Source: Geobacteraceae bacterium (GTDB lineage Bacteria; Desulfobacterota; Desulfuromonadia; Geobacterales; Geobacteraceae). From it: 64,000 nucleotides of DNA. The position numbers and the translations under genes are program-made. Positions within the stretch are counted from its first letter, which is position 1. Every line of letters begins with the position of its first letter. The DNA lies in the NCBI GenBank assembly GCA_029975275.1, contig JARKPN010000018.1, positions 41,421-105,420 of the forward strand, written 5' to 3'. Positions 54,332-62,792 of this stretch are shown here, in pieces. The notes under the pieces were generated by a model. That model was not told where the DNA came from and ran no database searches. It saw nothing but the letters and a program-made list of their open reading frames with translations.

Positions 54332-54847
54332 TCACGATGTCTTGACGACGAACTTGCTTTCCGTACTTCCGGCGGCGATGCTGGCAACCTCGGTGACCTT
54401 GTAGGTTTTGACGGGTTTGTTGAACGCGGCGCCGAACATGGCCGCCACGAAGCCGCAGGTAAAATGGTTGACGGGAACCGCATTGGAACCCCACTTTTTC
54501 AGCCAGCCCTCGTCCAGATGGGAACGGAGCAGGCGCACTTCCCCCCCGTTTTCGTCTCCGGTCACGATCATCTTGCCGAGACCGAACACGGAGTAGTACT
54601 CCCTCCCCACGTTGCACTTGTCCTGGGCTGAGCTGAGAGAGTTCTTCTGAATATAGTCATCGAAGACGGCTCGCATGGTTTCCTCGACCACGTCCCGGAG
54701 GATCTCCGGTCCGCCCATATCCTTGAGGTCTTCCACCAGCCTTGTTATCAACGCGAGATAATGGTGCGAGTGCATCACCACCAGATGACCGTTCAGGTAA
54801 TGGCGATAGGTCTCGGGATCCAAAGTAAAATCTAACCGCAGCGGCAT
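54332..54847 (-). CDS. V4R-like small-molecule-binding protein (first)
   Basis: A 171-residue soluble protein. Its C-terminal half has the V4R layout: VNHFTCGFVAAMFGAAFNKPV followed by YKVTEVASIAAGSTESKFVV. The N-terminal half is helical and histidine-rich (YRHYLNGHLVVMHSHHYLAL), which could bind metal or haem. CTAGGAGGTATG precedes the ATG. It lies 12 nt after the DUF4388+roadblock gene and 19 nt before the second V4R-like gene, so all are cotranscribed. Confidence 0.6.
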   Translation of the reverse strand: MPLRLDFTLDPETYRHYLNGHLVVMHSHHYLALITRLVEDLKDMGGPEILRDVVEETMRAVFDDYIQKNSLSSAQDKCNVGREYYSVFGLGKMIVTGDENGGEVRLLRSHLDEGWLKKWGSNAVPVNHFTCGFVAAMFGAAFNKPVKTYKVTEVASIAAGSTESKFVVKTS

Positions 54848-54859
54848 CAGGCATACCTC

Positions 54860-55645
54860 CTAGAATGATTGGGCGAGTTCTTCGAAGAGTTTTCTTGTCT
54901 TATGCCGGATAATTCCCAGCTTGGACGCATCCGGGGTGACCACCGCCGCAACCGCGTCACCGACCGGTTTGCAGATAATCACCGCCCGGCCGTATTCGAC
55001 GAACATGTCCTGGAACCTGTTGACGTTGAGTTCGGTCCCCATCTCCTCGATACCGTTGACGGAGTGGGCAAGCGATGCGCCCAGTTCGTCGATGTTGACC
55101 CTTGCGCTGCTGCCGACCGATTCGATGACGAACCCGTCGCGTCCGATGACAACCACCGCGTCTATTCCGGGAATCGCCAGCAGGTCGTTCAGGACTTCCG
55201 TTGAGTCTCTTCCGCTCTCTTGCATTGCAAAGCTCCTTTCATATGCCTCTTTATGCGCGCCGCTACCGTTGCCACCGTTCTCCTTGGCACGCTTGTCCAG
55301 CAATACAACCGCCTCCATGATGGCGTGCTGCACCGAAAGGCCGATGTTGCTCTGGGCGGCGGCTACACCCGGCATGAAATGGAACGTCCCCTGTTCCCAC
55401 GAGAGCAGGTCGGCCAGACCTTCCAGGCCCGTCAGATCCTTTGAAACCACCGAGACCAGTTCACCCGCCACGAAATATATACGGCCCTCGTCTCCCCCGG
55501 GCTGCCGCAGCAGTCGTATCACGCCGCTTTTGGCGCTGGCTGAAAGGAACTGGAGCAGGTCCGTGATAGTGGTCAGGGAAAGGTTCCCTTTCAGTCCTGA
55601 TTCACTCTTTCCATCAGCCGTTACGGCATCGATTCGGACTGGCAT
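54860..55645 (-). CDS. DUF4388 (PATAN-like) plus roadblock protein
   Basis: A 261-residue protein. Residues 15-110 match the DUF4388 pattern (LKGNLSLTTITDLLQFLSASAKSG, GRIYFVAGELVSVVS, LLSWEQGTFHFMPGV), a module found in bacterial signalling proteins. Residues 160-261 form a roadblock/LC7 domain (LLAIPGIDAVVVIGRDGFVIES, ELGASLAHSVNGIEEMG, YGRAVIICKPVGDAVAAVV). The start ATG at 55645 has GAGGG upstream. It follows the FIST gene by 73 nt. Confidence 0.75.
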   Translation of the reverse strand: MPVRIDAVTADGKSESGLKGNLSLTTITDLLQFLSASAKSGVIRLLRQPGGDEGRIYFVAGELVSVVSKDLTGLEGLADLLSWEQGTFHFMPGVAAAQSNIGLSVQHAIMEAVVLLDKRAKENGGNGSGAHKEAYERSFAMQESGRDSTEVLNDLLAIPGIDAVVVIGRDGFVIESVGSSARVNIDELGASLAHSVNGIEEMGTELNVNRFQDMFVEYGRAVIICKPVGDAVAAVVTPDASKLGIIRHKTRKLFEELAQSF

Positions 55646-55718
55646 GATATGGCCCTCAAGAGAAATGAACCCGGCAGGCCGTTGAAAAACCAGCTTTTCA
55701 ACGGCCTGCTGATGCGTC

Positions 55719-56825
55719 TCATCTGAACACCAGCATGGTGGCAGTCTGGTTGATGTGACCGATGTACTGCTCCCCATAGGTACTGAATCCGACGGTAGGA
55801 AAGCCTGCAAACAACTCTCCGTATGCCTGTGTGAGGTTGTTCTGGCGAAGCTCCAGGGTCCTCAGAATGCAATTGAAATTGACGATACCGGAAATCCCTC
55901 CCAACTCCTTCCGGGCCTGCTCGATTGCCTCCCTGGTGTCCCCTATGATGTCCGTCCCCTCCAGCACGGACAGTTCCATCCCCTCCTTCACCCCGCAGTA
56001 GAACAGCATGCCGTCATCCTTGATCTGTTGGGGGCTCCGCACAAAGGGCTCGTCATCGATGACCAGGCCGACCGGATTGTGCATGAAGCGCTTGGGCGCC
56101 TCATCCAGAGACACCCCGACAGCCTCGGCATAGGCCGCGGCAGCGGGCCTGTTGTTGAATTCCAGGACCGCCCGCCGTTCCTCGTCAACCTTGGTAACCT
56201 CCAGGGTCTTCCCCAGGTCGCGGAAACTCTGGGTCTTGATGAAGGTGAAATCCACTCCCGGTTTCAGCAAGGCCAGCACCGCAACGTTACTATGGCCCTT
56301 GCCGTGGGCATAGAGGTAGGTGGAAGAGAACCTGAGGTCGTCTCCAGCCGAGCCGCCGATAAAGGTGACGTTTGTGAGGTCGCCTATGGTTTCCATCAGG
56401 GACTCTTCGGCCCCGCACAGGCCGTCAACCAGGATTATGCCCACATACTTGCCGGGATCCATATCGGACATTGATTCGTTGAAGTAGCTCTCAAACGAGG
56501 CCAATGCCTTCCTGACGGAGCTCTCATCCCTCAGGTTCTCGATGATCTCAATCTTTGCGTCCTTGACGGCCTGCCCATTGAACGCCATGGCCACCATGGA
56601 GTTCTCCAGCATCTTCCCGCTCGTTATCTCGCCAGCCGTTGAACAGCCGAGAACCTGGGCCATGGGAAACGCGTCCTGCATCTTCTTGCTCACGCTTTCG
56701 GGAGCGTATTTGGTCGAGGCGAAAAACAGCACCAGTTCGGAATCGAACAGGTCAAACTGCCTGCAGATATCTTCTACGCTTTCGTCAACGGTTTCTTTGG
56801 TGGAAAACGCGGTTTTAATATTCAT
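55719..56825 (-). CDS. FIST-domain sensor protein
   Basis: A 368-residue protein consisting of FIST_N (residues about 30-200: ELVLFFASTKYAPESVSKKMQ, VLGCSTAGEITSG, FIGGSAGDDLRF) and FIST_C (about 220-350: VGVSLDEAPKRFMHNPVGLVI, GISGIVNFNCILRTLELRQ, FPTVGFSTYGEQYIGHINQT). FIST domains are proposed to sense small ligands such as amino acids and are normally fused to, or encoded beside, signal transducers. Here it is free-standing at the head of the roadblock/ParA operon. GGAGGAGGTTGAC precedes the ATG. Confidence 0.9.
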   Translation of the reverse strand: MNIKTAFSTKETVDESVEDICRQFDLFDSELVLFFASTKYAPESVSKKMQDAFPMAQVLGCSTAGEITSGKMLENSMVAMAFNGQAVKDAKIEIIENLRDESSVRKALASFESYFNESMSDMDPGKYVGIILVDGLCGAEESLMETIGDLTNVTFIGGSAGDDLRFSSTYLYAHGKGHSNVAVLALLKPGVDFTFIKTQSFRDLGKTLEVTKVDEERRAVLEFNNRPAAAAYAEAVGVSLDEAPKRFMHNPVGLVIDDEPFVRSPQQIKDDGMLFYCGVKEGMELSVLEGTDIIGDTREAIEQARKELGGISGIVNFNCILRTLELRQNNLTQAYGELFAGFPTVGFSTYGEQYIGHINQTATMLVFR

Positions 56826-56857
56826 GTCAACCTCCTCCGGACAAGATTATGGGTATG

Positions 56858-57049
56858 CTATTTCAGTTCACGGATCATTTTCTCCAGTTTGCCGAGCACC
56901 ACCGGGTCATCATCGGACTGCAGCGTATACTTGCCGGGATTTATCCCCTTGAGTATCAGCTTTGTCTTGATAACCCGCTCCAGCATGGGGTTGTCTTTTG
57001 CCCTCTGGTCAATAATGGAATCTATCATCTGCTTGATCTTTCCTGCCAT
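56858..57049 (-). CDS. Small conserved-looking protein heading the FIST operon
   Basis: A 63-residue protein (MAGKIKQMIDSIIDQRAKDN, then LERVIKTKLILKGINPGKYT) with predicted helix-strand-helix content and no signal sequence. The ATG at 57049 has GGAGG eight bases upstream; an ATG two codons earlier is too close to that site. It lies 32 nt before the FIST gene. Family not recognised. Confidence 0.6.
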   Translation of the reverse strand: MAGKIKQMIDSIIDQRAKDNPMLERVIKTKLILKGINPGKYTLQSDDDPVVLGKLEKMIRELK

Positions 57050-57228
57050 GCCCATTACCTCCTCATTAATTTCTCACTCTATCCATCTCCGCGACCAATG
57101 AATTCACGTTTGCTGGAGGAGCTTCTGCAATAAAAACCAGTGGCGGCCGGTTCTCATGTAGCGAACACGGCGGTGAGCAATATGGGTTATTTGAAAACAA
57201 AGTTTTATTATCTGTTTTAATTTGTCAT

Positions 57229-57258
57229 CATATACATTATTTTGTAACTTCATGTCAA
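57229..57258 (-). promoter_or_regulatory. Sigma70 promoter of the FIST/roadblock/ParA operon
   Basis: On the minus strand TTGACA (57258-57253) and TATATG (57234-57229) are 18 nt apart in A/T-rich DNA. The leader to the first gene is about 170 nt. Confidence 0.7.
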
Positions 57259-57799
57259 CAAATTAAACATAATGAACGTAAATGGAGCTACCGACCTTCA
57301 GGCGGGAGGAATGACGAGGCACTAAAGTCGCACCGGCACAAGCACTTCGTGCCGCGACAATGAGACGGCTCTACGCGAAGCGCCTTCAGGCACGACAATC
57401 ACGGCAGCCGCTCCCACGCAAACATGGGTTAGTTGCCGGATTCATGGGGTTATCCCCAAAAGGAAGGTCGTCCAATGCACATGCTGGAAATGGGAGGGGT
57501 TCTCAGGGCGACGATGTCCCTAAACGATGTCATACCCGCAAAACGGGTATCCGGACAGAATGCGACATCATGCAATTCCTGGATTCCCACCTATGCGGGA
57601 ATGACGGGAAAGCAACCTTTGCCTGGGGGATAGTTCCGCAATGGAGAGGGATCGACGCGGGGAATCCGCGGGAGTAAGCCAGGGGTGGCCGAAAAGCCCT
57701 GGGCAGCTGAATCCGGCCGTGAGCGCGGTGACTGTGGTGGGAAAGACGTGAATCGGGCGTAGATTGGAGTGATTGTTTTTGCGGCGGCCGACCGGTTCG
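57259..57799. other. Gene-free region with a scattered-repeat look
   Basis: No convincing gene was found. The stretch from about 57290 contains small inverted repeats: CGGCAC with GTGCCG near 57340, and ATTCCC-N8-GGGAAT at 57583-57602 next to ATGACGGG. The composition resembles the repeated intergenic filler seen in many proteobacterial genomes. Confidence 0.5.
57583..57602. repeat. dRS3-like 20-bp inverted repeat
   Basis: ATTCCC, eight bases and GGGAAT, followed by GACGGG. This is the same format as the dRS3 units of Neisseria and similar repeats elsewhere. Only one copy is in the window. Confidence 0.5.
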
Positions 57800-58297
57800 C
57801 TACCTCTCGTGGTGAGCAGAAACCCCTGCCTTCTTTTCGGCCCAGTGCCGGACCCCGCCTTCCCGGGTCCGCTCGAACCTCATGACCGGGACGCTGAGGC
57901 CGCAACCGCCTTCAACGGCCTCCACCCGGAGCCTGAATACCTGCCGGACTATGGCCGGATCGCCGTTCGGGAAGAGCCGCACCGTTTCCTCGAACCTTGG
58001 GGCGTCCCTGCCGATGACCTCCCCCTTGCAGAAAACCCGCAGGAGCCGAGGTTCGTCGTCAAAGGAGCAGAACATCAGGGTGACCCCGCCGCCGGCCGCT
58101 ATGTCCCGGCCGGTGCGGTTGCTGCTCCCCGGGTAATCGAGCAGAAGGAGCGTTTCCTCGTCGAGAAACAGGAGACAGTCTTCACCTTTCGGTGCCAGGC
58201 TCACCTCGTCCACAGCCGCGCTGGCAATGAAAAAGAGCCGTTGCCCGGCGGCGAACTCCCTGTCCTTTTCCGTAAGATACCGATACTGCTTCCCCAT
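57800..58297 (-). CDS. Pyridoxamine 5'-phosphate oxidase-family protein
   Basis: A 165-residue protein with the split-barrel FMN-binding fold of the PNPOx family: an N-terminal FAAGQRLFFIASAAVDEVSLAPK, the strand LLFLDEETLLLLDYPGSSNRTGRDI typical of the PNPOx-like group that includes general stress and flavoredoxin-like proteins, then VTLMFCSFDDEPRLLRVFCKGEVI. The substrate is unknown, and true PdxH activity is unlikely at this length. The start is ATG 58297 behind GAGGGGTAATC; an in-frame extension upstream crosses the promoter region. Confidence 0.8.
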   Translation of the reverse strand: MGKQYRYLTEKDREFAAGQRLFFIASAAVDEVSLAPKGEDCLLFLDEETLLLLDYPGSSNRTGRDIAAGGGVTLMFCSFDDEPRLLRVFCKGEVIGRDAPRFEETVRLFPNGDPAIVRQVFRLRVEAVEGGCGLSVPVMRFERTREGGVRHWAEKKAGVSAHHER

Positions 58298-58394
58298 GAT
58301 TACCCCTCTCGTAAATAACGTGCCGTCCCGACCGATCACAGCCTCCGCTTTCTTGCCAACTGTTACTCGAACCGGAGGCGCTGCGCAGTGAAAA

Positions 58395-58423
58395 ATAATA
58401 TATCTCGACGCGAATTTCGTCAA
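58395..58423 (-). promoter_or_regulatory. Sigma70 promoter of the PNPOx-family gene
   Basis: On the minus strand TTGACG (58423-58418) and TATTAT (58400-58395) are 17 nt apart. The rest of the 58298-58659 divergent gap shows no clear promoter for the plus-strand gene. Confidence 0.75.
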
Positions 58424-58659
58424 GACGGTCTTTTGCTGTCCTGATCAGCCATGCGGCATGGATAGTTTTCATAGAAATAATCTATTTTCATACCTACCGG
58501 GATATGTTACATTTTCTAATCGGAAGCGCCTTTTGGAACCTTTGCCGGAGCAGGGGCGACCTGAGGCGTCCCGATCAGTAGCAGCCGCTCCCCCGTTCAC
58601 GTCCCCCTCCGGCCTGCCGCTCCCCGAGACTCAGTGCGTCATTCAGAGAACCATCGGAT

Positions 58660-61600
58660 ATGAAGATGAAAAAATTCGTTTCCAAGGCCCTGGAGGTCAA
58701 TCTCGCCGTTACCGGGGGCAAGATAGAGGTCACGCCGGAGCACCAGTGGTTCCTCTCCCTCTCCCGTTCCCATTTCGGCATCCACAAGCGGGCCGGGGAG
58801 CTGATGAACGAGTACCACCATCCCTATTCCAACCCGGAACTGGTGGTGGACCTGCTCCGCAAGATCACCCTGGACGACCTCTGGTTCTACCTGTCACTGG
58901 CGGAACGCGAACGGGCCATGGACACGCTGCTGGGGATGTTCGACGCCCTGATGGGGCTCCATCTTCCAAACCAGCAGCAGGAGAGGTGCTTCCAGACCCT
59001 GCTCGAATTCGCGGATGCGCTGTATCGGCAGAAAAAATGCCCGCAATCCGTCATGGACCGGGTCGTTACCACCCTCCAGAGCAGCCTTGAGGGCAACGAA
59101 CAGGTGGCGGTGCGGTCATCCGGGTTCATGAAGGAGCGGCTGCAGTCCCTTTCCGTGGACCCCCGCTACTCCGGCGCGGTCACCGCCATGCTCCGGCTCG
59201 CCCTTGAGAAGAACATCGATTTCTGGGAGAAGAGCGCCGGCATCGAGTCCTGGCTCGCCAACAAGAAATCCCTGTTCCGTTCGGACATGGGCGCCAGGAT
59301 CGCCCATGTGGGCCGCCCCTTCTTCTCCGAGCTGAGAAAACAGCTCGGAGAAGCCGGCACCTGGGCCGAGCTTCGGCAGGTACCGGATTTCACCGGGATC
59401 GCAAACCGCTTCCGCAGCTGCATGGACGAGGAGGAGCCGGCCCTCGACCGTATCTACTATCTGTTCTATCTGCTCAGCCACCCCGGCATGGCGCACCTGA
59501 AAGACCACCTCCTCTGGGACCTGAACCGGATGCTCCGCATCGTCAGGAGCTCATGCGGCGAGAAGGAGCTGACCGTCTTCCTCGAAAGGATCTTCCATCT
59601 CTTCGAGTCGCAGAAGGCCGGTCACATGGGGACGCTGCTGGACTGCATCCTCACGCTGGGGAAGGAAGTGATCGACCTGGGCAACCAGGCCGTGATCAAC
59701 CATTTCACCGACCGCCTCATCGCCTTCGGCTTCGTGCCCGGCAACGTGTTCGGGATCAACCAGGACTGGCAGGTCTGCATCGACAAGAACCATATCCGGA
59801 ACATCAGGGTCTGGATGGAGCTGATCGAGTGCGCCCCGGAGAAGATGCTCAAGCTCCTCTCCGCCCTGATCGTCAACCTCCGGGTACGCGGGATCTTCAT
59901 CTCGGACACCGACCTGTTCCAGCGGGACATCACCAGGCTGCTCAATTCGGGCATCGCTCCCATCTACAAGATGGTCAAGCAGCTGGCCCGTATCTTTCCG
60001 GTCTACTACAACGAGATCGGGGCCGAGGGAGAGCTTCGCGAGATCACCACCAGGATGGACGAGGTCTCCCACAGGCAGGACCGGCTGATCCATTTCCTCC
60101 GGAAGCAGGTGCATACCGAGAGCAACAATACCCACATCGAGCTGGCCAGGCGCATCATCCGTTTCTGGTACGACGGCGACACCGGTCCGCTCAAGGACAT
60201 CCTCCCCCAGGACGTGCACCTGTCCCTGCGGAACTCCGGCGAATGGTTCGACCCGGTTCACGGGATCGTTACCCGGCTGTGCGAGGCGTGGGGCGTGGGA
60301 CCGGAAGAGCTGCTGGACAAGGAGTACCTGAACCTGTCCAGACACCTGAAAGGCTGCCTGAAACGGGACCAGGTACGCTTCAGGGGGCTGGTGGACCTTT
60401 ACCGGCTCCTGAAGGCGAAATACACCCTGGACTACCACAACATCATCCCGGTGATGAAGCAGCTCCACATCTTCCCGGACGAGGAAATCGAAGAATTCCG
60501 CAAGCGGCTCGACGGCGAAAATTCCGAGGCCGCGCTCCGGAGGGTCTTCTACTTCATGGAGCAGCTGCGGGAGACCATCCTTGATCCCGAAAAGTCGGAG
60601 GCGTGCGAGGACATCTATCACAAACGCCACATAGCCGCCGGGATCCCCTCCATGTACGGCAAGTACCACGAGGCCAAGTTCGAGGCCCTCGGGCTCACCT
60701 TCCGCCTGGAACGGCTGGCGTCCGTCCTGATGGCACGGCTCATCGGCCAGATAAACATGAGCTACATCACCGCCAAGTCCCTGCGCAGGATCGCCCGGAT
60801 CATCGAGCTGTTCCGCCACGGCATCCTGCTGGACGGCATCTCCAACCAGGGTTTCGACTCGAACCTGAAGATGTTCCAGTACAGCCTCACCTCGGCCAGC
60901 TTCACCCTGGAGCAGATTGTCAATCTGTTCCAGTTCATGGCCCAGAACATCCGCGAGATCATCCACGAATACTTTCTGCGCCATTTCGACAACCCGCTGA
61001 AGACCGTCGCCGCCCAGCAGACGCGGCAGCAGCGCCCCCACGGGCCGGTCGACCAGCAGGAGGTCCACCGGATCTCGGAGAAGTTCTACCGGGAGGTGCT
61101 TTCGTCGGCATTCCTGGTCCAGCAACTGGACAACTTCATCTCCGACGTGCTCAACACGCTGCGCTCCATGGTGGGAAACCTCACCCCCGAGGTGCGGCAC
61201 AACATCATGAGCTTCGACCCGGACCTGATCATCAGCCCCATCTACCGGAGCACCCCGGAGATGGACAACCAAATATTCCTGGGAGCCAAGGCCTATTTCC
61301 TCAAGCAGCTCTACGCCCAGGAGTTCCCGATACCGCCGGGCTTCGTGCTGACCACCGAGCTGTTCCGGCACCGCAGGGCCATCCTGAAGCACCCGGAACT
61401 GACCATGGAGATCGAGGAGCTGGTCCGCCAGAAGATCGGCGAGCTGGAGGAGATAACCGGCAGGAAACTGGGCTGCCCGGAGAACCCGCTCCTGTTCTCG
61501 GTCCGCTCGGGCACTGCCATTTCCATGCCCGGCGCCATGGACACCTACCTGAACGTCGGGATGAACGACCGTGTGGCCGAGGGGCTGAGCCTCAAGCCAC

Positions 61601-62745
61601 GCATGGGATGGACCGCCTGGGACTGCTACCGCCGCTTCCTCCAGGGGTGGGGGATGGCCCACGGCATCGCCCGGGACGAATTCGACCGCCGCATCTCGCA
61701 CTTCAAGCACCTTTACCAGGTGGCCCGCAAGGTGCAGTTCACCGAGAACCAGATGCGGGAGATAACCCTCTCCTACCGGACCCTGCTGAAGGAGTACGGG
61801 GTTCACGTGGAGCAGGACCCGTTCCGGCAGATCATCCAGGCCATCTTCTCCACCATGGATTCCTGGTACACCGAGCGGGCCAGGACCTACCGGAGACACC
61901 TGCAGATCGCCGAGGAATGGGGCACCGCGGTCATCGTGCAGCAGATGGTGCTCGGCAACCTGGGCGCAGACTCGGGCACCGGCGTGGTGTTCACCCGCAG
62001 TCCGCTCGAGGACAAGCCCGGAGTGAGCCTCTACGGCGACTTCACCCTGTTCAGCCAGGGGGAGGACGTGGTGGCGGGGCTGGTGCACACCCTCCCGGTC
62101 TCGGAGAAACAGCGCAAGTCCATGCCGGGCAACATCAGGACTTCGCTGGAGAAGGACTTCCCGGAGGTCTACCGGGAGCTGCTCCATCGCTCCCGGCTGC
62201 TGGTGGAATCGTACGGCTACAACCACCAGGAGCTGGAATTCACCTTCGAGTCGCCCCGCAAAGAGGACCTGTTCATCCTCCAGACCAGGGACTACGCCAC
62301 CAGCCAGCCGGAAAAGCTCTGCGTGTTCGCCGCGGACCAGAGGTCCATGAAGTTCCTCGGTTCGGGCATCGGCATCGGCGGCGGCGCCATGAACGGCGTG
62401 CTGGTGTTCGACCGGGAGGACCTGAAGAACGCCGCAGTCGACTTCCCGGGGAAGAAACGGATCCTGGTGCGTCCGGACACCGTGCCGGACGATATCGACA
62501 TGATCTTCGAATGCGACGGCCTGCTGACCTCCAGGGGTGGGGCCACCTCGCACGCGGCGGTCACCGCCGCCCGCCTCGGCAAGATCTGCATCGTCAACTG
62601 CAAGGTGCTCCAGGTCTACGAGGCTGAAAAGAAATGCCGCATCAACGACACCAGGCTCAGCCTCGGCGACGAGATCGCCATAGACGGCAGGCTGGGGAAC
62701 ATCTACCTGGGCAATTATCCGGTGGAGTACACCGAGAGCTTCTAG
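58660..62745 (+). CDS. Large PEP-synthase/PPDK-like protein lacking the PEP barrel
   Basis: A 1361-residue protein. Residues 1 to about 860 are mostly helical and resemble no family that I know. From residue 868 (GAKAYFLKQLYAQEFPIPPGFVLT) comes a PPDK/PpsA-type ATP-grasp domain (SVRSGTAISMPGAMDTYLNVG near 945-965; VVFTRSPLEDKPGVSLYGDF), and at 1285-1310 the phosphohistidine domain (LLTSRGGATSHAAVTAARLGK, His1298). The protein stops about 60 residues later, so the C-terminal PEP/pyruvate barrel is missing. The acceptor is therefore unknown. The downstream gene encodes an atypical GAPDH. Confidence 0.85.
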   Translation: MKMKKFVSKALEVNLAVTGGKIEVTPEHQWFLSLSRSHFGIHKRAGELMNEYHHPYSNPELVVDLLRKITLDDLWFYLSLAERERAMDTLLGMFDALMGLHLPNQQQERCFQTLLEFADALYRQKKCPQSVMDRVVTTLQSSLEGNEQVAVRSSGFMKERLQSLSVDPRYSGAVTAMLRLALEKNIDFWEKSAGIESWLANKKSLFRSDMGARIAHVGRPFFSELRKQLGEAGTWAELRQVPDFTGIANRFRSCMDEEEPALDRIYYLFYLLSHPGMAHLKDHLLWDLNRMLRIVRSSCGEKELTVFLERIFHLFESQKAGHMGTLLDCILTLGKEVIDLGNQAVINHFTDRLIAFGFVPGNVFGINQDWQVCIDKNHIRNIRVWMELIECAPEKMLKLLSALIVNLRVRGIFISDTDLFQRDITRLLNSGIAPIYKMVKQLARIFPVYYNEIGAEGELREITTRMDEVSHRQDRLIHFLRKQVHTESNNTHIELARRIIRFWYDGDTGPLKDILPQDVHLSLRNSGEWFDPVHGIVTRLCEAWGVGPEELLDKEYLNLSRHLKGCLKRDQVRFRGLVDLYRLLKAKYTLDYHNIIPVMKQLHIFPDEEIEEFRKRLDGENSEAALRRVFYFMEQLRETILDPEKSEACEDIYHKRHIAAGIPSMYGKYHEAKFEALGLTFRLERLASVLMARLIGQINMSYITAKSLRRIARIIELFRHGILLDGISNQGFDSNLKMFQYSLTSASFTLEQIVNLFQFMAQNIREIIHEYFLRHFDNPLKTVAAQQTRQQRPHGPVDQQEVHRISEKFYREVLSSAFLVQQLDNFISDVLNTLRSMVGNLTPEVRHNIMSFDPDLIISPIYRSTPEMDNQIFLGAKAYFLKQLYAQEFPIPPGFVLTTELFRHRRAILKHPELTMEIEELVRQKIGELEEITGRKLGCPENPLLFSVRSGTAISMPGAMDTYLNVGMNDRVAEGLSLKPRMGWTAWDCYRRFLQGWGMAHGIARDEFDRRISHFKHLYQVARKVQFTENQMREITLSYRTLLKEYGVHVEQDPFRQIIQAIFSTMDSWYTERARTYRRHLQIAEEWGTAVIVQQMVLGNLGADSGTGVVFTRSPLEDKPGVSLYGDFTLFSQGEDVVAGLVHTLPVSEKQRKSMPGNIRTSLEKDFPEVYRELLHRSRLLVESYGYNHQELEFTFESPRKEDLFILQTRDYATSQPEKLCVFAADQRSMKFLGSGIGIGGGAMNGVLVFDREDLKNAAVDFPGKKRILVRPDTVPDDIDMIFECDGLLTSRGGATSHAAVTAARLGKICIVNCKVLQVYEAEKKCRINDTRLSLGDEIAIDGRLGNIYLGNYPVEYTESF

Positions 62746-62792
62746 ACGGGAAGCATTCCGTCATCCCATTTATCAGACCAAGGAGGACACGA

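Noticed and set aside
57360..57677. Plus-strand frames of about 100 codons in the gene-free region
   Set aside because: They have no ribosome-binding sites, a repeat-like composition and no family similarity.
59551..62553. A 1000-codon open frame opposite the PPDK-like gene, and a 616-codon frame opposite hppA
   Set aside because: Both are antisense to well-supported genes; their composition (runs of H, G, D, V and L) is typical of mirror frames in GC-rich DNA.
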